Below, in pieces: positions 22,976 to 30,559 of a DNA stretch of 37,694 bases. Under the pieces are notes generated by a model. It was not told the origin of the DNA, searched no databases, and saw only the letters and a program-made list of their open reading frames with translations. How positions within the stretch are numbered: the stretch's first letter is position 1; each line of letters begins with the position of its first letter. Origin of the DNA: Myxococcales bacterium (GTDB lineage Bacteria > Myxococcota_A > Polyangia > Polyangiales > Polyangiaceae); assembly GCA_020430845.1 (NCBI GenBank), contig JAGQJA010000067.1:1-37694 (forward strand). The letters are read 5' to 3'. Made by a program: the position numbers and the translations under genes.

Positions 22976-22981
22976 ATTATA
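22976..22981 (-). promoter_or_regulatory. Candidate -10 (TATAAT, consensus), leaderless spacing
   Basis: A perfect TATAAT on the minus strand ends 7 bases before the GTG at 22968, so the message of the initiating transferase should start at or next to its start codon. The -35 zone shows no TTGACA. Confidence 0.55.
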
Positions 22982-23044
22982 CCCTATGCGCCGCGCGCAT
23001 ACATCGGCGTCATCGCAGGGATCGAGGGTGCGCCGGAGGGCGCT

Positions 23045-24043
23045 TCAGCGTGCCCGCAGCCAGCGCGGGACCGCGTGCGCGCGGAGCAGCTCACCCACGA
23101 GGTACAGGTGGTTCATGTGATCGCGCTTGGCGGTGCCCTTGAACCCGGTGACGTGAAGGTCGCCGTTGTCGGCGTGGTAGTACGCCTCCATGCCGCGCGC
23201 GTTGGTGTCGTGCGCCTCGGTGGGCGTCATACCCAGCTCGCGCAGCAGCGCCATCGTCGCCTCGCTCGCCGACGCGTAGTCGGGCGGGAGGATCGACGAG
23301 TGGGTCATCACCATGGCCTTCTTGCCTTCGATCGCCTCACGCGCGAAGCGCACGAAGGGCGCGAGCGACTTGACGTTCACGCGGTCGACCCCGAGGCCCG
23401 GGCCGAGCGGCGCGGCGCTCGTGCGCGTGTACGCCGTGTGCAGCGCGTCGTTGAGCACGACGGTGTCGACCATGTCGAAGTACTCGGGGACGGAGAGGAT
23501 CTTGGAGACGGCTGCGAAGCCGGCGCTCCACGCGGCGAGCGTGACGCGGCGGGCGTGCAGCGCGCGGCCCGCCTTGGCCCCGAGGCTCTTGAGCACCTCG
23601 CCGAGCATGCGCTTGAAGCGCGTCGGATCGCGGAAGGCCTCGACGTACGGCGTGGTGCCGATGCCGAAGCCGGCCGACACGACGACGAGGTTGGCACCGC
23701 TCGCGCGCCACTGGGCGTCGGCCATCTGGCCCGCGTGGAAGTGGAAGAGCACGTCGACGCCGCCGTCGTCGGTGACCGGCAGCTCCTTGGGCGCGAGGTA
23801 CGCGCCGAAGCTGACGCCCTGCCAGTGGGGCTCGAACGCGACGTCGCCGATCGTCGGCTCAGGCGTCTCGACGGAGCTGGGGATGGTGGGTGAGTCCTCG
23901 ACGGGCTCTTTCGTCGCGTCGAACGACAGAGCGCCGTCGCCTCGCGCGGAGGGAGAGAAGGCGGTGCACGCGAACGCGAGCGCGGCGCCGAAGCTCGCAC
24001 GCAGGATGACGCTCGTGCGCCGGCTGGGGACTTCGCCGGTCAT
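23045..24043 (-). CDS. Secreted alpha/beta-hydrolase-like protein
   Basis: A 332-residue protein. ATG 24043 was chosen because it gives a signal sequence (VILRASFGAALAFACTAFSPS; the Cys may be a lipid site) and lies 8 bases after a TAATTT hexamer; the longer upstream frame is a repeat-derived low-complexity stretch. The core looks like an alpha/beta-hydrolase: strand GVDVLFHFHAG, strand ANLVVVSAGFGIG, a nucleophile-elbow-like AAWSAGFAAV, strand TVVLNDALH, and a late His-rich HMNHLYLVGELL. The elbow has Ala in place of the first Gly of GxSxG. The substrate is unknown. Genes of this kind are common as hypothetical proteins in myxobacteria. Confidence 0.72.
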   Translation of the reverse strand: MTGEVPSRRTSVILRASFGAALAFACTAFSPSARGDGALSFDATKEPVEDSPTIPSSVETPEPTIGDVAFEPHWQGVSFGAYLAPKELPVTDDGGVDVLFHFHAGQMADAQWRASGANLVVVSAGFGIGTTPYVEAFRDPTRFKRMLGEVLKSLGAKAGRALHARRVTLAAWSAGFAAVSKILSVPEYFDMVDTVVLNDALHTAYTRTSAAPLGPGLGVDRVNVKSLAPFVRFAREAIEGKKAMVMTHSSILPPDYASASEATMALLRELGMTPTEAHDTNARGMEAYYHADNGDLHVTGFKGTAKRDHMNHLYLVGELLRAHAVPRWLRAR

Positions 24044-24051
24044 GGCGGGCC

Positions 24052-24057
24052 AAATTA
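24052..24057 (-). promoter_or_regulatory. Candidate -10 (TAATTT), leaderless spacing
   Basis: Minus-strand TAATTT ends 8 bases before the ATG at 24043, in a local AT-rich island. Confidence 0.4.
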
Positions 24058-24127
24058 CACGGAAGCGAGGAGAGGGATACCCTGAAAATCGTGGCGCACA
24101 TGGACCTACGTTGGGGACGGGGGGCGG

Positions 24128-24262
24128 GCACGTGCACGAGGGACGAGCACGAGGGACGAGCACGAGGGACGAGCACGAGCACGTGGGACGAGCACGAGCA
24201 TGGGCACGAGCACGAGCATGGGCACGAGCACGTGGCACGGGCACCTGCACGAGCACGGGCAC
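24128..24262. repeat. Intergenic tandem repeats built on GCACGAG
   Basis: Between the hydrolase-like gene and glyA: about three copies of a 13-base unit GAGCACGAGGGAC, then two copies of an 18-base unit GCACGAGCACGAGCATGG, then degenerate GCACG(A/T)G pieces and CACGTG palindromes. There are no unique spacers, so it is not a CRISPR array. Translation in any frame gives only low-complexity peptide. Confidence 0.8.
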
Positions 24263-24298
24263 GTGGCAGTGGGACGGGCGCGGGGGCTGGCTCGGGGG

Positions 24299-25579
24299 CT
24301 AGAGCAGGAGGCCGGGGGCGGGGAATTTGGCGCAGACCTCTTTGACCTCGCCGGCGATCTTCGCGAGCTTCGGCTCGTCGGTGGGGTTCTTGGAGACGTC
24401 GTCGATCCACGCGGCGACCATCTTCATCTCGGCGGCACCCATGCCTCGTGAGGTGAGCGCGGGGGTGCCGAGGCGAAGGCCCGAAGGGTCGAAGGGCTTT
24501 CGCGTGTCGAAGGGGACCGCGTTGTAGTTGAGGACGATGCCGGCCTTGTCGAGCGCCTGCGCGACGGGCTTTCCGCCGACGCCGCGGTTCGTGAGGTCGA
24601 GCAACATCAGGTGGTTGTCGGTGCCGCCCGTGGTGACCACGAAGTCGCGCGCGACGAGCTCGGAGGCCAGGACCTTGGCGTTCGCGACGACGGCCTTCGC
24701 GTACTCGGTGAACGAAGGGGCGAGGGCCTCTTTGGCCGCGACGGCGATGCCCGCCGTGGTGTGGTTGTGCGGACCACCCTGCAGTCCGGGGAACACGGCG
24801 CGATCGAGCGCCGACGCGTGCTCCTTCTTGCAGAAGATCATTCCGCCGCGCGGGCCGCGGAACGTCTTGTGCGTGGTCGACGTGACGACGTCGGCGATGC
24901 CGATCGGCGACGGGTGCACGCCCGCGGACACGAGGCCGGAGATGTGGGCGATGTCGCACGCGAGGATCGCGCCGACCTCGTCGGCGATCGCGCGGAACGC
25001 CTTGAAGTCGAGCGTGCGCGGGTACGCCGTCGTTCCGCACCAGAGCACCTTGGGCTGGTGCTCCTTGGCGAGCGCGCGCACCTCGTCGAGGTCGATGCGG
25101 TGCGTCTCCTTGCCCACGCCGTAGGGGACGCTCTTGAAGTACTTGCCCGTGATCGAGACCGCGTGGCCGTGCGTGAGGTGGCCGCCCGCGGGGAGGCCGA
25201 GGCCCATGATGGTGTCGCCGGGCTTGCAGAACGCGAGGTAGACGGCGAGGTTGGCGGGGCTGCCCGAGTACGGCTGCACGTTGACGTGGATCTCTCCGCC
25301 CCACGCCGACAGATCGACGCCGCGGCCGAACGCCTCGCGCAACCGAGAGATCGCGAGCTCTTCGACCTGATCGACGATCTCCTGGCCCTCGTAGTACCGC
25401 TTGCGCGCGTAGCCCTCGGAGTACTTGTTCGTCAGGCACGAGCCGCTCGCCTCCATGACGGCGCGCGACGCGTAGTTCTCGCTGGCGATGAGCCGCATCG
25501 AGTCGTGCTCGCGCTGGTTCTCCTTGGCGATGAGCGCTGCGATTTCGGGGTCGGCTTGGGTGAGGGTCGGCTCGGGCAT
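24299..25579 (-). CDS. glyA: Serine hydroxymethyltransferase
   Basis: A 426-residue PLP enzyme converting serine plus tetrahydrofolate to glycine plus 5,10-methylene-tetrahydrofolate, in the cytoplasm. Full family length. Signature blocks are EHDSMRLIASENYASRAV, TNKYSEGYARKRYYEGQE, NVQPYSGSPANLAVY, the PLP-lysine block VTSTTHKTFRGPRGG (Lys238) and LQGGPHNHTTAG. ATG 25579 is followed by a normal N-terminus. Upstream is only a weak TAAGCC 6 bases away, with no glycine riboswitch in the short upstream region. It is a housekeeping gene lying between accessory genes. Confidence 0.97.
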   Translation of the reverse strand: MPEPTLTQADPEIAALIAKENQREHDSMRLIASENYASRAVMEASGSCLTNKYSEGYARKRYYEGQEIVDQVEELAISRLREAFGRGVDLSAWGGEIHVNVQPYSGSPANLAVYLAFCKPGDTIMGLGLPAGGHLTHGHAVSITGKYFKSVPYGVGKETHRIDLDEVRALAKEHQPKVLWCGTTAYPRTLDFKAFRAIADEVGAILACDIAHISGLVSAGVHPSPIGIADVVTSTTHKTFRGPRGGMIFCKKEHASALDRAVFPGLQGGPHNHTTAGIAVAAKEALAPSFTEYAKAVVANAKVLASELVARDFVVTTGGTDNHLMLLDLTNRGVGGKPVAQALDKAGIVLNYNAVPFDTRKPFDPSGLRLGTPALTSRGMGAAEMKMVAAWIDDVSKNPTDEPKLAKIAGEVKEVCAKFPAPGLLL

Positions 25580-25585
25580 GGAAGC

Positions 25586-25591
25586 GGCTTA
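25586..25591 (-). promoter_or_regulatory. Weak candidate -10 (TAAGCC) for glyA
   Basis: Minus-strand TAAGCC ends 6 bases before ATG 25579. It departs from consensus at the last base but has the same spacing as the other leaderless candidates. Confidence 0.25.
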
Positions 25592-25698
25592 CCCAAAAAC
25601 GGCGGGCCCGTCACGCTCGACGGCGCCGACCCTCCACGACGCCACGCTCGCGCTCTCCCACCAGCGCGCGGCCGGTGCGCTCGTCCCCGGCCGTGTGG

Positions 25699-25704
25699 TA
25701 AAAG
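25699..25704 (+). promoter_or_regulatory. Candidate -10 (TAAAAG)
   Basis: TAAAAG ends 8 bases before the ATG at 25713, the only AT-rich hexamer in the short gap after glyA. Confidence 0.3.
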
Positions 25705-25712
25705 GGTCGGCG

Positions 25713-26405
25713 ATGCGATTCGGCGCTGGCATGGCAGCGGTTGTCCTCGGCCTGGTGGGTCTCTCTGCGACCGGCACCGCGCACGCGCAAGGCGGCAGCA
25801 AGGTCGCGGGCGCCGAAGAAGAGGAGTGGCTCCGCGACCTGCGCCCCGAGCGGCGAAACGGCGTGGTGCTCGGCTTCTCGACCGGCATCGGGTTCGCCGG
25901 GGCGAGTGGCTACCCGAACGACGCCAAGCGCATCGACAACCCGGCGTTCTATTCGTCGAGCCCGCTCCTGCTCGGGCCCTCGACGAGCATCTTCTTGATG
26001 GGCGCGCTCTCCGACATCGTGAGCTTCGGCTTCATGGTGACCACGGCGTCGTTCGAGAGCTCGCAGTGGCGGTCGAGCGCGCTCGGCATCGGTTTTCGCG
26101 TCGAGGCCTTCCCGCTCTACCACCTCGTGCCGCTGCTCCGTGACACGGCGATCTACGCGCAGCTCGGAGGCGGAGGCATGAGCCTCGAGGCGAAGGGGGG
26201 CGTCTTCCCCAAAGCCGACACCGCGGAGGCCTTCGTGGGCGCGGGCGTGCACCACGAGCTGACCCTGTGGAAGGTGCTCGGCGGTCGCCTCACGGCTGGC
26301 CCGATGATCGAGCTCGACGCCGTGGCCGGCCAGAGCGCGCAGGCCCACTGGCTCACGGGCGGCGCCCGCGTCGTGTTCTACACCTCGCGCGGCTCGATGA
26401 AGTGA
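25713..26405 (+). CDS. Secreted protein, probable small outer-membrane barrel
   Basis: A 230-residue protein with a type I signal peptide (MAAVVLGLVGLSATGTAHA, cleavage before QGG). The mature part has alternating amphipathic strands (GVVLGFSTGIGFAG, IVSFGFMVTTASF, GIGFRVEAFPLYHL, TAIYAQLGGGGMSL, KVLGGRLTAGPMIEL and ARVVFYTSRG), the pattern of an eight- to ten-strand outer-membrane barrel. No family was recognised. The start is the ATG that gives the signal peptide and follows the candidate TAAAAG. The downstream Ser/Thr kinase has its own promoter, so a functional link is not established. Confidence 0.75.
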   Translation: MRFGAGMAAVVLGLVGLSATGTAHAQGGSKVAGAEEEEWLRDLRPERRNGVVLGFSTGIGFAGASGYPNDAKRIDNPAFYSSSPLLLGPSTSIFLMGALSDIVSFGFMVTTASFESSQWRSSALGIGFRVEAFPLYHLVPLLRDTAIYAQLGGGGMSLEAKGGVFPKADTAEAFVGAGVHHELTLWKVLGGRLTAGPMIELDAVAGQSAQAHWLTGGARVVFYTSRGSMK

Positions 26406-26465
26406 TTGAAACCATTGGTGTATCTCGGGCTCGGCGCAGACTCGCTACCCGCCCGGGATCGCTGA

Positions 26466-26471
26466 TATCGT
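26466..26471 (+). promoter_or_regulatory. Candidate -10 (TATCGT), leaderless spacing
   Basis: TATCGT ends 7 bases before the GTG at 26479. Confidence 0.4.
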
Positions 26472-26478
26472 CCCTGGC

Positions 26479-28629
26479 GTGAACGCGGACCCGTTCGGGC
26501 TGAGTGGCCAGGTCCTCGATGGACAGTTCCGCGTCGACAAGCTGATCGGCGAGGGCGGGTTCAGCGTGGTCTACAAGGGCCACCACCTCGGCCTCGACGA
26601 GCCCATCGCGCTCAAGTGCCTCAAGCTGCCGTCGTCGCTCGGCACCGCGCTCGTCGAGACGTTCGTGCAGCGCTTCCGCGACGAGAGCCGGCTGCTCTAC
26701 CGTCTGTCGCAGGGCAACCTCCACATCGTCCGGTCCATCGCGAGCGGGATGGCGACCGCCAGCCTCACGGGCGCGCTCGTGCCCTACATGGTGCTCGAGT
26801 GGCTCGAGGGCCGCTCGGTGGCGCAGGACTTCACGGTACGCCGCACGCTCGGCCAGCAAGGGCGCGAGCTGTCCGAGATCATCCGGCTCTTCGGCACCGC
26901 CGCCGACGCGCTCGCGTACGCGCACTCGCAGGGCGTCATCCACCGCGACCTCAACCCCGGCAACCTCTTCTTCACGACGACGTCGACGGGACCCAAGATG
27001 AAGGTCCTCGACTTCGGCGTCGCGAAGATCATGCACGACTCGACGCTCGCGATCGGCCCGCGCGCGCAGACGCTGGGCGCGATCCGCATCTTCGCGCCCG
27101 CCTACGGCGCGCCGGAGCAGTTCGACGATCGCGTCGGCCCCATCGGCACGTGGACGGACGTCTACGGCTTCACGCTCGTCCTCCTCGAGGCGCTGACGGA
27201 CCGCACGGTCAACGACGCCGAGCACATCGGTGAGTTCGCCAACCTCGCGCGCGACACGTCGAAGCGACCGACGCCGCGCGCGCTCGGCGTCGCGGTCTCG
27301 GACGCCGTCGAGGCCGTCTTCGCCAAGGCGCTCGCGGTCGACCCCACGCAGCGATGGCAGAACGTCGGCGAGCTCTGGGCGGCGCTCGTCGAGGCGAGCG
27401 CCAAGAACGCGTCGCCGGCCGCGACCTCGCTCACGCCCAAGAAGGACAGCGGTCTCTTCAGCACGGCCGTGATGGATCCCATCGCGCACGCGCGCGCGGC
27501 GGGGCTCGCCGACCCGCGCCCGGCAGCACCGGAGGCCGCGCCCAACACCCAGAGGCTCGGCACGCCGCTGCTGCAGACGTTCGCGATGGCCGAGCGCCCG
27601 CCCATGCCCGCTGCCGGCCGTCCCCCGTCGAGCCCGGCCCTCGCAGGCCCCGCGCCCGCGCGTGAGCCGTCGTTCGTGGGCCCTCCGCCCGCGACGCCGC
27701 GCGAGCCGTCGTTCGTCGGGCCTCCGCCCGCACCGCCGCGTGAGCCGTCGTTCGTGGGCCCTCCGCCCGCGACGCCGCGTGAGCCGTCGTTCGTGGGCCC
27801 TCCGCCCGCGACGCCGCGCGAGCCGTTCGCCCGCCAGAGCGCCCTCCCTCCGAGCGCGTTGCCTCCGAGCGCGCTGCCGCCGAGCGCCCTCGCCCCGGCG
27901 CAGGGCGCGAACGGAAATGTGCAAGATGCACGCATGTCGATCGCGTCGCACGTCTACGCGCCCGCGCCGCACGACGCGTCACCGCCGGAGATCCCCAAGT
28001 CGCGCCTCCCGCTCGTCGTCGCGGCCGTCGGCGGCAGCATCCTCGCGCTCGTGGTCGTCGTCGCCGTGGTCATCCTCCTGCGGAGCCCGGCCAAGGTCCA
28101 AGGTGGCCAGCTCCCGACCGCATCTGTGAGCGGCGTCTCGTCGACCGCACCTCCGCCCGAGAGCGCGGCGCCGCCCGTCGAACAGCCCGCTGTCGCCGTC
28201 GAGGACGCGTCGGTCCCGGAGGCCGTCGAGGACGCGTCCGTCGTCGAGGCCGCCGCGCCCGCCGAGCCATCGCCGGAGCCGGCGCCCCGCCCCGCGGGAG
28301 ACCCCGCGCCCGCGCCCTGGACACCGCCGCCGCCCAAATCCGCCGACCCGCCGCTCGACCCCGACGCGTTCGACGAGGCCGCGGCCCGCGCGGCGCTCCG
28401 CAACGCCAACGGCGTGCTGGCGTTCTGCAAACGCGGCGGCACCTCCGGACCCGGCTACGCGACGGTCACGTTCGCGCCGAGCGGCGCGGTGACGTCGGTG
28501 GTCATCGCGCAGCCGTACGCGGGCACGCCCGAGGGCGCGTGCGTCGAAGGCCAGTTCAAGCGCGTCTCGACGAAGAAGTTCGTGGGCGCGCCCAAGTCTC
28601 TGACCCACGCGTTCTCCGTGCCCAAGTGA
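26479..28629 (+). CDS. Membrane Ser/Thr kinase with Pro-rich repeats and HRDLN catalytic loop
   Basis: A 716-residue protein from GTG 26479. The kinase domain (about residues 14-300) has GEGGFSVVYKG, lysine in IALKCLKL and VLDFGVAK, but the catalytic loop reads HRDLNPGN (His155 to Asn162): the usual Lys after HRDL is Asn159. Catalysis may be reduced or altered. Residues about 396-447 are four 13-residue repeats EPSFVGPPPA(T/P)PR, then three ALPPS units. One membrane helix at about 509-533 (VVAAVGGSILALVVVVAVVILL) is followed by an Ala/Pro/Glu-rich stretch and a C-terminal domain (625-716) with ANGVLAFCKRGG, GYATVTFAPSGAVTSVVI and FKRVSTKKFVGAP. That tail resembles the TonB-C-like ending of AgmX-type myxobacterial proteins; in this topology it would be periplasmic and could sense or bind envelope partners. 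Confidence 0.9.
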   Translation: MNADPFGLSGQVLDGQFRVDKLIGEGGFSVVYKGHHLGLDEPIALKCLKLPSSLGTALVETFVQRFRDESRLLYRLSQGNLHIVRSIASGMATASLTGALVPYMVLEWLEGRSVAQDFTVRRTLGQQGRELSEIIRLFGTAADALAYAHSQGVIHRDLNPGNLFFTTTSTGPKMKVLDFGVAKIMHDSTLAIGPRAQTLGAIRIFAPAYGAPEQFDDRVGPIGTWTDVYGFTLVLLEALTDRTVNDAEHIGEFANLARDTSKRPTPRALGVAVSDAVEAVFAKALAVDPTQRWQNVGELWAALVEASAKNASPAATSLTPKKDSGLFSTAVMDPIAHARAAGLADPRPAAPEAAPNTQRLGTPLLQTFAMAERPPMPAAGRPPSSPALAGPAPAREPSFVGPPPATPREPSFVGPPPAPPREPSFVGPPPATPREPSFVGPPPATPREPFARQSALPPSALPPSALPPSALAPAQGANGNVQDARMSIASHVYAPAPHDASPPEIPKSRLPLVVAAVGGSILALVVVVAVVILLRSPAKVQGGQLPTASVSGVSSTAPPPESAAPPVEQPAVAVEDASVPEAVEDASVVEAAAPAEPSPEPAPRPAGDPAPAPWTPPPPKSADPPLDPDAFDEAAARAALRNANGVLAFCKRGGTSGPGYATVTFAPSGAVTSVVIAQPYAGTPEGACVEGQFKRVSTKKFVGAPKSLTHAFSVPK
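27664..27819 (+). repeat. Four 39-bp coding repeats (EPSFVGPPPATPR)
   Basis: Four in-frame 39-base units in the juxtamembrane linker of the kinase. Units 3 and 4 are identical except for the last base; unit 2 has a Thr-to-Pro change. They suggest recent expansion by slippage or unequal exchange. Confidence 0.85.
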
Positions 28630-28638
28630 GCGCGCGGC

Positions 28639-29124
28639 TCAGGTGAGAAATCGCGCGCGCAGCTCGGGCGTCGGCACGCGACACACCTCGCTCTTGCCGA
28701 ACCACCGGTATCGGTTCTCGGCGATGAATCGATAGACGAGGTCTCGCAGCGGGCGCGGCACGACGAGGAGCACGAAGAGCACCCGCCACGGCCACGTCAG
28801 GTGCCGCGCGATACGAAGCGCGGCCGACGAACGATCGTAGAGCTTGCCTTCTTGGAAGAGCAGCACGCTGCCCGGATCGTCGCCCTCGGACGGGAGCGCG
28901 CGGTCGGCGGCGTCCTTGCCGAGCGCGCCTTCGAGGGCCGCGCGGGCCCCCTTCGACTGCAGCGCGGCGAAGCGAAGGCGCGCGCCCGGGTCGCGGTCGA
29001 TCATGAAGTTGACCGAGCCGTTGCACAGGTTGCAGACGCCGTCGAAGAGCACCAGCGGCCCGGTCATGGCGGTCGCCTCCTGCGCCTCCGCGGCCTCGTC
29101 TGTCACGCTCTCGGCCTCACCCAC
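28639..29124 (-). CDS. DCC-family (DUF393) thiol-disulfide oxidoreductase-like protein
   Basis: A 161-residue protein with the family signature LFDGVCNLCNGSVNFMIDRD, which gives the DxxCxxC motif, then LRFAALQSKGARAAL, VLLFQEGKLYDRSSAALRIA, LPLRD-like PRPLRDLVYRFIAENRYRWF. The family has a thioredoxin-like fold and is thought to act in thiol redox reactions; substrates are unknown. GTG 29124 is 6 bases after a TATCAT hexamer; an in-frame ATG closer to the domain (about 29068) is an alternative start. It is convergent with the kinase gene, with 9 bases between the two stops. Confidence 0.88.
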   Translation of the reverse strand: MGEAESVTDEAAEAQEATAMTGPLVLFDGVCNLCNGSVNFMIDRDPGARLRFAALQSKGARAALEGALGKDAADRALPSEGDDPGSVLLFQEGKLYDRSSAALRIARHLTWPWRVLFVLLVVPRPLRDLVYRFIAENRYRWFGKSEVCRVPTPELRARFLT

Positions 29125-29130
29125 ACCGGG

Positions 29131-29136
29131 ATGATA
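29131..29136 (-). promoter_or_regulatory. Candidate -10 (TATCAT), leaderless spacing
   Basis: Minus-strand TATCAT ends 6 bases before GTG 29124, and this spacing is the main reason for choosing that start. Confidence 0.4.
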
Positions 29137-29196
29137 CCTCGCCCGGTCGCCGGCGCGCTCGTGCGACGGGGCGCTTGAGTCTCTGGCCAGGTCTGC

Positions 29197-29202
29197 CATA
29201 TT
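29197..29202 (+). promoter_or_regulatory. Candidate -10 (CATATT), leaderless spacing
   Basis: CATATT ends 7 bases before the ATG at 29210. It drives the three-gene coupled set. Confidence 0.35.
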
Positions 29203-29209
29203 CCGTTCG

Positions 29210-30559
29210 ATGTACCCGCAGTCCCTACCTTCTCCTACGCGCGCGGCGCTCGGCCTCGTGGCGGCGGCCTCCGTCGCGGCCCTCTTGTCGGTCGCGTGCA
29301 GCTCCACCACCGTCGTGCAGGCGCAGCCACCTGTCGAGGAGGACGCGGGGGCCGAGGCCTCGACGCCCGACGGCCTGTCCGCCGACGGCGAGCGCCCCGC
29401 GTGCACGGGCACCTCGGGCGCTTCGACCGCGACGCCCGACCCGCGCGGCGACGCCGCCGGCGCGCTCGACCCCACGGCGCGCCGCTTCGTGTTGTTCGGT
29501 GGAGACGTGGCCGTGCCCATCTGCCCCAACGTGCCGACCGCGAAGTTCGTTGGAGACACGTGGGTGCTCGACGTCGCGTGCGGCGAGTGGCGCAAGCTCG
29601 ACGCGCAGGGGCCGAGCGCCCGATCGCGCCTCGCCTCGACGACCGACACCACGCGCGGGCGTGGCATCTTCTTCGGCGGCCGCTACAGGCAGGGCACGAG
29701 CGGCGCCTACACGCTCTACAACGACGTGTGGGCGTTCGACTTCGCGGCAGAGACGTGGGCGCAGCTGCCCACGACCGGGACCGGTCCGTCGGCCCGCGCG
29801 AACGCGACGGCCGTGTACGACGCCGAGGGCGATCGCGTGATCGTCTTCGGGGGCAACTCGAGCACCAACGGTCTGAGCTTCAAGCCCGAGGCCGACGCCT
29901 TCGCACTCGACCTCAAGACCAACGCGTGGTCGCCCGTCGGGGCCAACGGCACCAAGCCGCGCGGGCGCCTCTTTCACTCGATGGCGATCGACGCCACGAC
30001 GCGCACGGCCTACGTGTTCAGCGGCGGTGACGAGAACGCGTTCCTCGGCCCCTTCTTCAAGGACGTGTTCGCGCTCGACCTCGCCACCGACACGTGGCGT
30101 GAGGTCGCGGCGACGGGCGACACGCCGCTCGGCCGCATCAACGGCGCGGCGACGTTCGACTCCGCGCAGAAGCGCCTGCTCGTCTTCGGCGGCCACGACG
30201 ACGGGCAGGTCGGCAATCAGAACGATCTCTACGCGCTCGATGTGTCGGTCACCCCCGCGGTGTGGTCGCGCGTCGAGGGTGGCGACACGTTCAACAAACC
30301 GTCGGCGGGGCAGTGCGACTTCGCCCCCGACTTCACCAACGTCGACAAGGACCGACCCGACCGTCGCGGCGCGTTCGCGTTCGGCGTGCGCAAGGACGGG
30401 CGCGGGCTCGTGCTCTTCGGCGGCAAGACCGACTGCGGCCTCGCCGCCGACGCGTGGTGGATGGCCGCGGGCAGCGCCAAGTTCACCCCGGTCAACCAGA
30501 GCCCGGTCGGCCTGTCGTGCGTGCGCGTGTCGACGACGTGCAAAGGGCTCTGCGGGTGA
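29210..30559 (+). CDS. Kelch-repeat lipoprotein
   Basis: A 449-residue lipoprotein (lipobox LLSVAC, Cys28) with an Ala/Asp/Glu linker. The rest is a Kelch/galactose-oxidase-type propeller: repeated units of the form DTWVLD...EWRKL, NDVWAFD...TWAQLP, DAFALD...AWSPV, KDVFALD...TWREV and DLYALD, each followed by a GGG/FGG turn such as VIVFGGN and LLVFGGHDDG. Kelch propellers bind partners or glycans; no enzyme residues are identifiable. Its stop overlaps the GTG of the next lipoprotein gene (GTGA), starting a three-gene coupled operon. It acts in the envelope. Confidence 0.9.
   Translation: MYPQSLPSPTRAALGLVAAASVAALLSVACSSTTVVQAQPPVEEDAGAEASTPDGLSADGERPACTGTSGASTATPDPRGDAAGALDPTARRFVLFGGDVAVPICPNVPTAKFVGDTWVLDVACGEWRKLDAQGPSARSRLASTTDTTRGRGIFFGGRYRQGTSGAYTLYNDVWAFDFAAETWAQLPTTGTGPSARANATAVYDAEGDRVIVFGGNSSTNGLSFKPEADAFALDLKTNAWSPVGANGTKPRGRLFHSMAIDATTRTAYVFSGGDENAFLGPFFKDVFALDLATDTWREVAATGDTPLGRINGAATFDSAQKRLLVFGGHDDGQVGNQNDLYALDVSVTPAVWSRVEGGDTFNKPSAGQCDFAPDFTNVDKDRPDRRGAFAFGVRKDGRGLVLFGGKTDCGLAADAWWMAAGSAKFTPVNQSPVGLSCVRVSTTCKGLCG

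Noticed and set aside
24128-24262. CRISPR array
   Set aside because: Units are 13 and 18 bases in direct tandem with no unique spacers, and no cas gene is present.
24044-24262. N-terminal extension of the hydrolase-like protein through the repeat patch
   Set aside because: The extension is Arg/Ala/His/Pro low-complexity sequence from the tandem repeats; the ATG at 24043 gives a signal peptide and sits at promoter distance.
24299-25620. Glycine riboswitch before glyA
   Set aside because: Only a short gap separates glyA from the next gene and it has none of the conserved aptamer structure.
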